Shown here one piece after another: positions 9,010 through 21,517 of a DNA stretch of 64,000 nt. This stretch comes from Malaya genurostris. Lineage: Eukaryota; Arthropoda; Insecta; Diptera; Culicidae. The stretch spans positions 298,144,314 to 298,208,313 of the forward strand of contig NC_080572.1 of the NCBI RefSeq assembly GCF_030247185.1. The letters run 5' to 3'. Each line of letters begins with the position of its first letter. Position 1 is the first letter of the stretch. A model generated the notes under the pieces. The model was not told the DNA's origin. It made no database searches and saw only the letters and a program-made list of their open reading frames with translations. The position numbers and the translations under genes are program-made.

Positions 9010-11215
9010 TGATTCATCGACGATTCATGATTAAATTATAGACTAAACTGAGCAAGTTTGACAATGACATAAGATACGATTCAGGCGTGATTTGTCAAAA
9101 ACTCTGTTGCCAAAAAGGTACCAGCAAAAAAAAATCACCCTTCACGATCGATTATCTATACACGGAAGTTTGGTATCAATATGTCAGTTTTATTCGTATT
9201 GACGTCTTCCAGTTAGGTATGTGGCAATACCCACCCTTTTTTTTCAAATGGATTTCTCGGTCAGTAAAAGTTTTCCAAGTTTTGAACCAGACGGAATCCT
9301 TGCACAAACACGTTAGATTCTTGGATGATTGTGATCCTCAGTTTTAGTTTAGTTTTCGATTAATAGATACTGAAAAAGAATTGTTTGAATCCGTCTAGTT
9401 GTGTTAGATCTTGCCTTTTTCATGTGACCTGCAAATTCTCAGCAACATACAAGAAACAGCAATATACAGGAAGTTTGTTCGGGCGTTAACTAGCATAGCC
9501 TATAAGTCGAAATAGTTTCGAGCCAAAATAAAAGGATTTGTTTTTCAATATTTTGCAGCAGCGTTTTATATTCTGGAATTATTTTTTTTTGGCTTTTCGT
9601 TGGTGAAAATCGGTTGAGCCATTTCGGAAAAGAGAGAGTGTGATCCGTTTTGGAGATTTCAATTGCAACTTCTGGTACTTCCGGAACCGCATTCCGGGTA
9701 CCGGTATTGCCGAAGTCGATTCGTACGGCCTGCAACTTACATGACTTATGCATTGGAAAAGGTTTTGAGTTCAATTTAGAAGATTTTTTTCCCAATTTCA
9801 CATTGTCGCTCTCTACGACGGCTTGACATTTCAAACATTCATTACATCGAAATTCCGGAACCGGAAATCAGATCAAACTTAAGTGTTATGGCATCAGGGG
9901 CTTCGCTAATTATATTATCCGTATGCTACTCGACAAAAAGAAAACAATTCGTGTCCATCGAAGGCGACTGTACCAATCTTGTATATATAATCTATATTGC
10001 CACAGGGTAGCAATATAGAACCACTATTATTTTTTTTGTACAATAATGATATAGGTGAACACCAACCCGCGGTCATTTCCTGACGGCACATCTCTATTTT
10101 ATCATCACAATGACTTCATTACTATTATTAACTCAATAGAGAGCGATTTGAAATTAATGTTTTAGTAATAATTAATTGTCTCTCAAACAAAATATATGAT
10201 TGCTTCAAAACTCTACAAAACAGATGTCTTAAAATCATCTTCAGAATACCTTTACTATTTTCAAACCAATTGTGGTGGACAATTAAAAAACACGTCTCAA
10301 TCTTCCTAGAGGATTGTGTCAAAAAAATTTTTTATTGCAAACTTGAATAAAAATTTGAAAGTATATTTGGGTATAAACTAACATAACCCTTTGAATTGGT
10401 AAACAAGTTTGTCAAATTAAGAAGAATTTTCCCGCGAGCAGGAAATCGGTGAAACTAAAGTTGGTTGGATTAGCAAGCAACTAAAGAAGAGTTTTTTTCC
10501 GTTTTTCCATCGTCGCTCTGAATGACGGTTTTACTGAGCTGACTTTCAATTTCGGAATTACAGCAAATAAGTGTGGAAATTTTAATTTAAATAGTGTGAA
10601 AGAACGAAATCCTTTGAAATAGCTGTGTAATCCTCGTTTTGTGAAGGCATTGTAAGTTGTATTTCATTTCGAAATAATTCATTTCGTGAATATGAGTAGT
10701 ATGAGAAAGGCTACTATTAGAAGGAGTAAAATAGGATTTTTCTGCGGTATTTATTTATTTTATTTATTTATTTTTCTCTAATTCATCCGACAATAAAAGG
10801 TCTTAATGAATATAATATAAGGTCTTAATGAATATAAGGTATTATTTCTTAGTGTCGAAGCAAAGGCATTGTATTCGATTTCATCAAAATTTGTTCATCG
10901 AAAGTTGAGTAATCCATAAAATAACATGGGGACTCTATCAAAAATCCTATTTGGATTACTATCAAAAACGCTATTATGATGAATTAGATATATAGAAGTA
11001 ACATGAGCACAGGATTTTGTGCGTCTCGAACATACAGCAGTCGCAGCGTTGGTCATTAAAATTTTAATATTGTCATTATTATCACACTAATTATTATTAA
11101 TCACAGCATGCATAATATTATTATGCAATTCTGGAAGCGAAGCAGAAAAAGTTGCAAAATTCACACAATCTACTAATAAAGGGTGATTTTTGAGAGGTAT
11201 TGGATATGATTTAAA
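9010..11215. other. AT-rich non-coding region with old repeat fragments
   Basis: Between about 9590 and 9890 there are fragments related to the dispersed 'cctttctcatat' family (for example 'gaaaatcggttgagcca' and 'ttccggaaccggaa'). A 24-base unit 'aggtcttaatgaatataa..' is tandemly duplicated at about 10798-10840 after a tttatt-rich stretch. No gene is seen. Confidence 0.45.
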
Positions 11216-11217
11216 AA

Positions 11218-12097
11218 AAACCCTTTTTTATCCACCTGGTGGTGTAACGATGCCTTTCTCATATTTCTTATGTTTTCAAAAACATCATTAGAAGATTCCT
11301 TCATTATTTTTCAAACTTTAATAAAAGCAAAAACTTTCTTTGGTAACTACCATCACCTTTTCAATTTGTAAACAGTTATGTCAAGTTAATATAGACTGAA
11401 ATGTGGCAATCCTGCACGCTATACAAATTTGAACAAAGCACGCTGTGTGCTAGACGGTAGTGTTTTTTTCTTCCCTCCCAGCACGTGAAAGTTTTTTTTT
11501 TAAATTTCGGAACCTGAAGTCGGATCTGGATGAAATTGCATAGTATCTTTTAGGATACTGAGAGCTTCAATTTAAACTATGATTTGTGAAAATCGGTTGA
11601 CCCAAGCTGAGAAATCAATGTGAGTTTCGTTTTTGGAGCTTTTCTTCACTATTCTCGGTGTATTTGGAAGTGGAAAACAGTGACTAGTAGTCTCAAAGTA
11701 GATTTATATATCCACTGACTGACAAGGTCTACCAACTGGATAAATAAACCAGTAAGTTTGTTAAAAATTTGTACCTCGTTTCGCCATCAATTTTGAAAAA
11801 AATACTCATGAAATTGAAAATTCTCACTAACCGCACTGTAATTCCGGAACCGGAAGTCGTATATGGATCAATTTTTCGAACACATTTCAAGACCTTTCGT
11901 TTAAATCAAAGTTTGTAAAAATCGGTTCAGCCATCTCTGAGAAAATTTAGTGACATTAGTTGTCACTTACACAAATACATACATACACACATTCACACAC
12001 AGACATTAGCTCAGTTCGTCGAGCTGAGTCGAATGGTAAAAAAACTCCGGGCCTCCGTTCAAAAGTGATTGTATTCCTTTTCCATATGAGAAAGGCA
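11218..12097 (-). repeat. Dispersed repeat family X (cctttctcatat ends)
   Basis: The left side has 'ccacctggtggtgtaacg' and 'gcctttctcatat'; the right edge is 'atatgagaaaggc', giving short inverted ends. Inside are repeated blocks 'ccggaagtcg', 'aaaatcggttcagcc' and 'ctgagaaa', and near the right edge 'cagttcgtcgagctgag' followed by 'gcctccgttcaaaag'. The same order appears inverted at 19735-20440 and again at 55115-56110. No protein is encoded, so it is likely a non-autonomous DNA element or an old LINE tail; I recall very similar sequence as abundant in Aedes. Confidence 0.65.
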
Positions 12098-12099
12098 AA

Positions 12100-12700
12100 A
12101 CAACAAAAAAATAGATGAGAAAATTGATGAAATCTTCATTAGAATCGATAGAATCTTTAAATAGATCTTGTTGCACGTTTGCCATATACGTGAAGACAGT
12201 GGAACTATACCCGGCATTATTCAACTTATTACTTCAGGAAATGACGAATATAAGGCTCCGTTTCTCAAGCTTAAACTCAGAAAAACAAAAATTTGTTCTT
12301 CTGTAAGCATATTTGCTATTGGACATTCGAATTGTGAGTTTCGCTTCAAACAAGAGCGATTGCGTCATCCAGCTGCTGGTCGTTTGCATTGGAGAAAAAG
12401 ATAACGAAGGGGAACATTATACAAAATCATCCGGTTCTAATGGCTCTGAATGTTATCTAAAAAACGGTTTGGGATTACAGCTTTGCAAATCGAAAGTGGA
12501 AATCATCAGTTCAGTGTAAATCTAGGATAATTTGTTAAGCTGTAAAATTCGCATCGAACGAGCGCAAATAAAGACATGTATAAAATATTGAAATATATGA
12601 GCGATTTTTTGCGGCTTGTGTTACGATTATATTTATGTTTTTTTTAATATTTATGTAATGATTTATTCTATTTATTCTCAAGACTCAAACTTACAAATGA
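12100..12700. other. Non-coding stretch, nothing recognised
   Basis: Short open frames occur on the plus strand but show no domain motifs, and neither splice sites nor repeat ends stand out. Confidence 0.35.
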
Positions 12701-12800
12701 CTTTGACTGGCGCCATACTTCTTGGAATACAAACGTAATCATTCGTAACAAAATAGTCCTTTCCAAGACTCCAAAGCCAGCAACGGTCTTTTCCAAGACC

Positions 12801-13428
12801 CCAAAACCCGATCAGATGGGAATAACAGAATTATAACAACTGGAGTATTTTTTCAGAAATATTTTGTAACAAATTTCGAAATATTTTTGGCTGGTAAGCT
12901 GTTAAAATAACAAAAATCATAAAAAAAGACTCTAGCGGGAACCAAATCGTAACAGATTTTGAAACGTTTGTATCACAATTATTATTGAATACATATTGAA
13001 TTGAATACATGAATATATAACTACAGAAGCCCGAAAGCAGAAATTTATAACAATAGTTGTAAAAAATTAGACAGAAAAACTATATCCCAGCTAACTTTGA
13101 GCATCGTTTCAATCCAAAATTGTTGTAGGATTTTGTTTTGTTAAATGAATAATTTATTTAGTGATCTGATTTCTTCTTTTAGTTTTTTGAAATTCTGATC
13201 ATTATATTTCGATATAAAGCTGCGGAAGAACTTATTTTTTTCAATTATTGAACTTCATCAAGAGTCTTGCTAATGAAAATAAAATATCATAACTGATTTT
13301 GTTATTACATTGTTATCATAAGTTTGAACTTTCAATTGTTCAAATATCTCAAAATAACACAAATTGTTATACATATCATACTGTTGATATACTTGTGTTA
13401 TGATTTTGTTATGTGCATCTGATCGGGA
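12801..13428. mobile_element. MITE with GATCAGATG inverted ends
   Basis: The left end 'cccgatcagatg' is followed by ATAACA-rich sequence; the right end is the inverse ('catctgatcggg' near 13417-13428) preceded by the same ATAACA-rich sequence, giving ends of about 30 bases with some mismatches. The inside is AT-rich and repeats 'ataacaaa'. The flanks themselves are related: 'tggaatacaaacg' with 'tggtcct/tagtcct' at about 12712-12760 and 13480-13525. This means the MITE entered an already duplicated segment, or that the flanks are an outer layer of the same element. Confidence 0.6.
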
Positions 13429-13559
13429 AGTAACGCAAAAAGCTTATTTAGAAAAGTGTCTTAAACTGACGCCCTAATTCCTAGAATACAAACGCAATAT
13501 TCCGAAATTGAATGGTCCTTTTCAGGAGTACAAAATCCAAAACGGTCAAACGGTATCAA

Positions 13560-16500
13560 ATCAGTTAATATCTGTACACATCTCGAATGCAGTCCTACGT
13601 CAATCTCGCGGCTATGTATCTGACATTAGCGACTCTAAATTTTTTGAATCAATTTTTTTCAATATTCCGCTACGAAAATTTGACTTATTTTGTGAAAATC
13701 ACTAGCGTAACTTTTTTCTGTAGAGTTTGTCATGCTTTCATTAGAATCTGAGAGGGTGCTACCAACTCCGAATATAATTTGACGTAAAAATTTATCCTTT
13801 GATTCGTCCCCTGAGAAGCGGAAGTAAAGGTGCCATAAGAAATTTCTATTTATTTCCGAAGTGTCAAAATATTAAGCGTGGTATGACGAAATTTCTCTTT
13901 CTATGACGACTGCACTATGTTAGTACCAATACTGGCTCCTCCCAACGACGATCGTAGTCTTCGATGGATAATTTTACAATCAAAGACAATAATTCGATGT
14001 TTTTTTTCGTTTTAGGACAGAGATTATCAAAGACCACAAACGAATAACGTGATTCATACGGAACGTTGATTACTGAACTCACATAGCTAAAACAGTAATT
14101 TACACTCAACATCGCAACGGCAATTAATAATTTCTCTGGCATTGGATTCCATTGAGACCATTTCTCAAACAGCCGCACAATTTTGCAATGGGGCTCAGAC
14201 CCCGACGGCACCACGACCAGCTAACCATAAATGATCATAATAATAGCGTGAACTGCAAAATGATTGCCATTAGACAAAGCGCACTCTCGGTGGCCTCGTG
14301 GCCCGTTCGGCGCTAATCTGGCAGTAGGAGGAAAAAAAAAAAGGAACTGAGTAATTTAATGCCGGTATGTTGGTTCGCATTAGGTTCGCACACGTGCACC
14401 CTGTCCGTGGCTGAGTGATTTATGCCCTAATTTCGAACACTCCCTTGCACCCATTTGTGACGTTTCCATGCGGTAGACGGCAGACAAAACCATCTCGGAG
14501 GAATTGATCACCCCCTGTTGAAGTTAGGGGCCAGGGGGTGACCTTTTTTTGCCAGCAACTCTATTATACCCGTGCAACAATGCTCCGAGCATAATTCTCC
14601 GCGGTCGTAAGCTTCATATGACAAAGGCAGGCAGGCATCAATCCACTTGGCCCCGAGGTACCCGAATTTCGCGAACCACAACGCGATCACTGTGCGAACC
14701 CCGGTGAGAGGGTGTAAGAACTCTCGAGCTATTATTATTGGGAACTATGCCGTGTTGACCTTGCTTCGGTTTAGTCGGTTCCACTTTGGAATTCCACGTT
14801 TGAATTCGGTGACGGTGACGACGACCTTGCCTCTGACTGATCGAGTGAAGGTTGTGGGTTTTGCTGTCACCAGACGGTGATCGTGGTGCGATCCGTGCTC
14901 CGAGGATTAGCTCGATTTGTCAGGTGAGCCAGACGAGACGGGAAAGTCGACCGTTTTTACACGATCACATTGTTAGCACCTCTAAGCACCTCTCTACGTA
15001 TTACGCATTGGGTGGTGAAGTTATTTTATTTCGGCTAATGGAGGGAGTGGCTTAGAGTTGACAGTCGGTCAGTTTCTTTTGAATAATTGAAACGGAGCAC
15101 GTGGACTCGATACTTCATAGTGGAACTGTTTCCACGACCTGATTTTCAATCAGTCACCTCGCATTGCCAGAATACTTCAGATTCGGTTCGATAACGTTAG
15201 TCCGTCCATTGTTCATTGGCCGAACCTATCTGGTGCAAAACAATCACGACTCGGAACCCACGTTCGCGACACAATGGTTCAATAACTCAAGGTGAACTGA
15301 AATATTTTCTCCGGTTACGAAACACATTAAAAACAAAAAAAAAATGCAACGAACTGATATCCATTTCGATACAGTTTTACTGCAATCTCGTTGAGCTAAT
15401 GGTCATAGTTTAACGCGACTCTGTCCAACAAAAGTTTCCACTAATTTTTATCTCCCGCGGCAGCGACCGCGGCTCAAATCCGCGACCAGGAGACGCTATA
15501 TCTTGACCTCCGGATCGCACTTCTCGCTCAAGTTGTTACAATTTATTGTTATAGTTATAGCACTCCATACTACCGGCGATGTTTAGTTGTTCGGTTGGTT
15601 TGCGAACCTCAGTTCTTTTCCCCTCCCCCACACGATCCCTGAATTGGCTCGAATAGACTGAAACAAAAAAAAAAAAACTGTACCGTCTCTGCCAAGGTTT
15701 TTTAGAAACATTCACCGATCGCGGACAAACGACGGATGACGACGTGGACGAGTGGTGTGTCAGGGCGCGGGCGCAGATCACTGATGGGCGGGTAAGGCTA
15801 AACAAGATTAGGTATCACTGCGCGACCGTGTTCCAGTGCCGTTCGGCGAGATACGACCAGGCTGATAGTGTTTCTTTTCCATCGTAAACGCGTTCAGTTT
15901 ATGTGGCGGAAATGTGCATTCTGTACACGCGCAGCACCCCAGCACATGTTCTTAGACTCCGACTTAGGGGAGTTAGAAGATTCGAAAAAAATGAAACAAA
16001 AAAAAAATAAACAGAAACTGACATGGATAAGCCAGAAACGAAACTCGTGTCGCAGATCGGCGGCGTTGCAACACTCCGCAGCACTCGGCGGCATGCAAAA
16101 TGCAAATTCGTGCAACGGCACTCTCGAATGGCTGACAGTTTGGGTACACTAGGCCAGGCCAGACCAGACCTGGCCGGGTTGGGGCCCCACAGGGCCTAGA
16201 GACTGTCACTAGCGATGCAGAATTAACAACATTTTTCGAAATTCGTCATGCTTTCATCACCGAATCGGTTTTTGCGGAATGACATTTTCCATTTACGGTT
16301 GCGGTGGCAAATGACCATTTTCACACCTACCGAACGGGGTACTTGTTTGCTGCAAGTCTCGTAATCTCCGGTTTAGAGATTTACGAGCTCCTAATTCTGC
16401 CGTTGGAACTTAGTAAAGTCTGTTGAATGTCTCATCAAACAGTGCAGAGAAGGTGCGAAGTACTGCACCACCGGATTTTTTTTTGGTGTCGCGGTCTACT

Positions 16501-16665
16501 ATGATGTGATGGCTTTTCGTAGAGATGGGAAACTTATCGATATATATATATATCATTAATATCGATTTCAACGATTTGCAATATTCGATATTGCAAACAT
16601 GAAGTTATGTGAAATTACATTGTTCCCTATGTTTATTTCGTTTGCGTGCACATTTCATAGGTTCA
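13560..16665. other. Single-copy island, visibly richer in G+C
   Basis: From about 13.9 to 16.5 kb no transposon motif is seen and G+C is clearly higher than in the flanking repeats. Open frames are short and unlike known proteins. This is the type of segment in which enhancers, untranslated exons or a promoter of a large insect gene would lie, but nothing here proves that. A (TA)n run is at about 16541-16553. Confidence 0.4.
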
Positions 16666-16669
16666 TCTT

Positions 16670-16905
16670 CGGCTAATTTGCTCGGAGATGGCTGAGCCGA
16701 TTTTAATAACCTTATGTACGTTCAAAGCTAATCTTTCAATGAGACTGTTTGAACGACTAGAGAAAAGCATTATCACCCGACTAGTTGGATTAAGCAGTGG
16801 TGTTTTTGCCTTTCTCACACGAAATGGCTATGCACTCACTGTGAAAACCGACTTTCTGACATGCCATTCTATTTTACATATTTATAGTCATTTCTAGATC
16901 TATTT
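16670..16905 (+). repeat. Fragment of repeat family X
   Basis: It contains 'gagatggctgagccgatttt', 'tgcctttctcacacg' and 'atggctatgcactcactg', the same blocks as the copy at 19735. The remainder of the element is absent. Confidence 0.5.
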
Positions 16906-17104
16906 ATTTTTACGTATGGATGAAATTGAGATTTACACTGCTGAAAATCGACACTTTTTTAACATGTGTTTCTATGCATACATTTCAAGTTCTAGCCTCA
17001 CTATCATTTGAAGTATTCTGCATATGTGCTTCAAAATTTTAACGCATAAAAATAAAATATATCGTCATGTGGCTCGATCAAATATCATCACATTTTAATC
17101 TTAA

Positions 17105-17834
17105 GGGCTGAGGACAGTACCGTAAAGTGGTAGGTTTTTTGCTATTTTCCCGTTTCAAATTAAATTTTCTTGGAAACGGTGCCGAATATAGAAAACCCCA
17201 CCTTACAATGTCTTCGAAATTTAGTTGAGAAAATTCTGTGAAATTTTCAGAATGATTCATTGAGTTTAGCGGTCGTGTTGTATTTTTTTCTGACTGAAGA
17301 AGTGCTGAAAATTGGAACGCTCGGAAATGCATACCTCTACTTGTTCATCGAATATCTCGGCTTTGAAGGCTTGTATCATAAATCTACCGTGACGAAGTCT
17401 AGATGATTTAGTTTAGATGCGATTAGTACATAAAAACATATATGTTATCGCGAAAAAAATAAAGTCTTGTATTTTTCTGTAAAACAAAGTCAGTTTCAAT
17501 GCACCCGCCATTTTTTTCGCTTTAGTTTCCTGATAGCATTCTGAAAAAGGAGAGAGAAATAAATTTGGCTCGACAAGGCTGCCAAACACACAGACATTCA
17601 ATCTTTGTGGAAGTTGAATACTTTTTCATTGTTCATTGGAATCCATGTAATGTCCAATCCATACGATAGATTAATGTGATAAAACTTCTCATCAAAATAA
17701 TAACATGTATGCTGGCAACCCGGTACAGTTTGCTCATATACGAGAGAGTACAAGAGAAATACGATGCGCAAAGGGAATTGAGCGAGCCACGTGGTCGATT
17801 CAAAACTGAACACGTGGCCCTCTGTCCTCAGACC
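17105..17834. mobile_element. TTAA-flanked MITE (piggyBac type), copy 1
   Basis: TTAA at 17101-17104 precedes 'gggctgaggacagt'; the right end is 'ctgtcctcagacc' followed by TTAA at 17835-17838. The ends are inverted repeats of about 14-16 bases (GG.CTGAGGACAG). TTAA duplication points to piggyBac mobilisation. It carries no transposase gene. Confidence 0.75.
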
Positions 17835-17838
17835 TTAA

Positions 17839-18460
17839 GGGCTGAGGCCAGTGTGTTTTAGAGGGCTATTTTTACGCTTCAAATCTGATTTTCTCAGAAA
17901 CGGGGACGAATATCAAAAAAACCAACTGACAATCTCTTGGAAAATTAGTTCAGATTATTCTGTGAAAATTTCAGAATGATTCATTGACTTTAGCGGTCCG
18001 GAAAGTTTTACTGAAGGAACAATTGCATAGCTGAAAACGTCGTCTTTCAACTTGTTCATTGAATATTTTGCCTTCAAAAGCATGGATCAAAAATCTATCC
18101 TGACAATGTCTAGATAATTCAATTATGATGCGATTAGTGTATAAAAACATCTTTGTTGTCGCGAAAAAAATGAAGTGAATGTTATTTTTGTGAAGATAAG
18201 TCGAATTTTATAGACGCGCCATTTTTTTCTGCTCCAGTTTCCTGGTAACGTAACGAAACATGAGAGAGAAATAAAACTTTATTGGATGCAGACACATTTG
18301 TACAAACTTGTAATCGAAAATATCGAAACTTTTCTGGTCACCCGGCTCATCGAGAGTCCTTTTGTACATATGTTTTGTACATATGCGAGAAAGCATGAAG
18401 AGAAATGTAATACGCAGTAAGCGAGACACGTGGTTATACGCGACCTACTGGACTGAGTCC
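17839..18460. mobile_element. TTAA-flanked MITE, copy 2, in tandem with copy 1
   Basis: It starts 'gggctgaggccagt' straight after the TTAA at 17835-17838 and ends 'gactgagtcc' before TTAA at 18461-18464. It is collinear with copy 1: shared blocks include 'atgcgattagt.cataaaaac', 'gtcgcgaaaaaaat', 'cgccatttttttc' and 'gagagagaaataaa'. It is about 110 bases shorter. The two copies share a single TTAA. Confidence 0.75.
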
Positions 18461-18921
18461 TTAAATGCAGACATGTTGAAGGTCATATTGATTTTAATTT
18501 TCTCCCTCAATTTCGGCAATGTTTGACACTTAAACATAGAATAAATAAGATTTGAACAAAATGGCTACAAGTAACTTCGTGAATCGATTGAACCAAATTT
18601 CTCCATCCAATGTCTTAAAAAATTTACACACAGTAACTACATCCAATTTAATGAATTTTCTCATCTCAACTCTGTCTACGAAACGAAAACTTAGATTCTC
18701 ATATTATTATTGGAAAATTAGTTAGAAAATAAACAACAAAAAACTGTCACTTGCTTTTCATTCTATTCGCATGGTTCAAATGATGTTTGTGTTTTCAGGT
18801 AATGGAATTGTTGAAGGTCAAACAACATCGCTCAATTCATTCAGGCGATTTACATTTGCAATTAAAGTGTCAAATCAAATGCGGCAAAATAAATAAATAA
18901 ACTTTAATATATTATATATAA

Positions 18922-19090
18922 CAGATCGGCTGAAAAGTTCGTATCGTTTCTATGAGAGGGCGCCACTAGAATTAAATCCATACCATTTTTAGTTAGTACA
19001 AACCTTCAAAAGATACGTGTATAAATTTGACAGCTGTCTGATTATTAGTTTGTGAGATATTGCATTTTGAGTGTAGCTACAGTATTATTG
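18922..19090 (+). mobile_element. 5' end of a mariner element, remainder lost
   Basis: After TA, the sequence 'cagatcggctgaaaagttcg' starts a segment with 'gagggcgccactag' and 'gacagctgtctgattatt', which I recognise as the 5' untranslated end of an insect mariner lineage. No transposase frame and no opposite end follow, so this is a solo end. Confidence 0.5.
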
Positions 19091-19734
19091 AAATATAAAT
19101 ATCAACAATATAATTAAACTAATGCCAAGGATACCAAAAAAAATCTTGTTGATGATAATTTGAAGAAGAAAATTAAATTTTTTTTGTTACATTATGAGAA
19201 AACTTGACAACTTTGCGAAACAAAATGAGATGAAAACAAAGCGCAATCATGTGAACTAAGTTAAAAACTTTCATCTCGTATTTTTGAAACTTTTATTGTT
19301 TGTTGGGTAATTTTTGAAGTTGTTAATCGTTAATTAAACAAGTGGCAAGAGAACATGACTAATTATGCAGTCATCCAGTATTCAATAGTAGTGTAATTGT
19401 GCAAAATAGTGATCATTTTTTTGAGACGAATCGATTAGTGGATATTCAGAAACATGACGAACTGTAAATCTTGAGACGAAAATGTGTTCTAAATTGAAAA
19501 GTGAGTTTTTTTTAGATGTAAAAAAAACGATCACCGAAAAATTTAAAACCATTTATTCGAATGGGAAAGTGTTACAATAGCTTAAATAATCATTTTAAAA
19601 CATTTCACGGTTTGGTTCAGGTACCTTGTAAAATATTATTCATGTTCAAAGTAATGAGATGGAAATAGGAGCTCAGTTGAAATAGGGAGCCGTTACCGTA
19701 CGCATTATTCATCCCTTATACAGAGCACTTTTCC

Positions 19735-20440
19735 GTTTTGCCTTTCTTATATAGAAAGGCTATGCAATTACTGTGAAAATCGACTTTTGAACGGAGGGCT
19801 GAGTGTCATATACCATTCGACTCAGTTCGTCGAGATCACAAAATGTCTCTGTATGTGTGTGTGTGACAAATAATGTCACTCCATTTTCTCAGAGATGGCT
19901 GAACCGATTTCCACAAACTCAGATTCAAACAAAAGGTCTTAGAATTTTTTAAATGTTCACAAAAAGTTGATCCAGATCGGTCTCACGGATTCGATATCAC
20001 AGCGCGATAAGTGGAAAGTTTTGAATTTTATGAGTATAAAACCTACTGATAAATTCATCTAGTTGACAGATCTTGTGAGTTAGTAGATATATGAACCTAC
20101 TGTGGGACTACTAATTCCCGGTTTCTGGTTCCGAAAGCATCGATAATAGTGAAGAAAGACTCTAAAAACGGAACTCACTTCTATTTATAAGCAACGGTTA
20201 AACCGATTTTCACCAATCATGATTCAAATTATAGCACTAGTGGCCCTAAAAGATACTGTGCAATTTCATCCAGATCCGACATCCGGTTCCGGAATTATAG
20301 GATGATAAGTGTCCAAAGCGTCATATAAAACGACGATGCAAAATCGCTACGGGCTGGTGCGGAAGAAGAAAACACTACCGCCCTTTGAACGAAGCACCCA
20401 ACGTGTTTTGTTCAATTTCGTATAGGCACACCGTGCACGA
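19735..20440 (+). repeat. Repeat family X, copy inverted relative to 11.2 kb
   Basis: It begins 'gcctttcttatatagaaagg' and continues with 'aacggagggctgag', 'cagttcgtcgag', a short gtgtgtgt run, 'gagatggctgaaccgattt', and then the ccggttccgg blocks, in the inverse order of the copy at 11218-12097. It ends with 'aacgaagcacccaacgtg' similar to the left side of that copy. Confidence 0.65.
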
Positions 20441-20444
20441 CAAC

Positions 20445-21515
20445 AATTAGCGCTATTAGTGTCGAACAGGCGAAATAATCCTACCATACACATACTACAA
20501 AACTCCTAAAATGTAGAAATTACTTCCATAGTTTTTTCTACCACAGCATTATAAAATTCAAACGAAGAAAAAGGTTGCATCTTTTTAAATTCGGATTCTA
20601 ATGACTTTTTTATTTAGTGGGGCTTCGATTTCATGCAGTGTTGGTGATTGCCGAACATTTGACAGAAGCTGCTATATTGCTATCTATATTGTATATATCA
20701 TATTCTGAGTATTTCACGGCCCATGAAAAAATATTCAGTCTGATAATGATCGTTGCTGTGTGGAATTTCCCAAGAGAGAATCGCAAGTTGACAATTATCG
20801 CAGAAAATCGAATCGATGATTCAACTTGATGATTCTCGTACTAGGTTGCAATATTTCAAAATCCTTGTGTGGAGCATTCACAGGCATTTTCATAGACACA
20901 ACTTATACAAAGGTTATATGCACATAGTTAGAATAAGCGGCAATAGTAAAATGATTCTATCGCAATTGTCAACTATAGAATCGGTTCGCAAAACGAGAAT
21001 AAGCGACCGTTTGTTGCTTCAGAGAAGATCCCCACAGCAGCGTGCTAACCTTTGATTCTCAGAAATGTCATCGAGAGAAATTCGCTCTCGCACTGGTGTC
21101 GATTCTATGTTAAATGAGCCATGCCGGGTTGTGTTGTTGTGATGATATCCGTCTCTCTTCGATGGCACTGATTCAATCTTGTGAAGAGTTGCCAGTGAGC
21201 GTTCTTTGATACGATAAAAGCCATCCTTGATTTCATGTACAGATTTTTGATTTCCCGGTACAGATTTTTGACTTATGGGAAACCTGCAACTGCCCCAGAC
21301 AAATCTTGAGTGCTGAAAATAATTATTTTATTAAAATAAGATGAACTCAGTTTATATTGAGAGAAGGTTTATCGCTTCAACCGAAATCGCAGAATGATCA
21401 CTACCATAAATCACTATGTTACACATAGAAAAGAGAAATTTAACGCTATAAAAATAACTGCATGCATGTAAAACTTGACCACAAACTTGACCCAGAGATG
21501 CTAGCAATGCACTGC
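20445..21515. other. Non-coding stretch, nothing recognised
   Basis: Two short plus-strand open frames (20617-20829 and 20816-21055) have no family motifs. No repeat ends are visible. Confidence 0.35.
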
Positions 21516-21517
21516 AC

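Noticed and set aside
14851..14930. Plus-strand 'tttgtcag/gtgagc' as a recursive splice site
   Set aside because: No pyrimidine tract precedes it, unlike the minus-strand site at 44780.
18790..18810. Plus-strand 'gtgttttcag/gtaatg' as a recursive splice site
   Set aside because: Short tract and poor donor; no plus-strand gene is supported.
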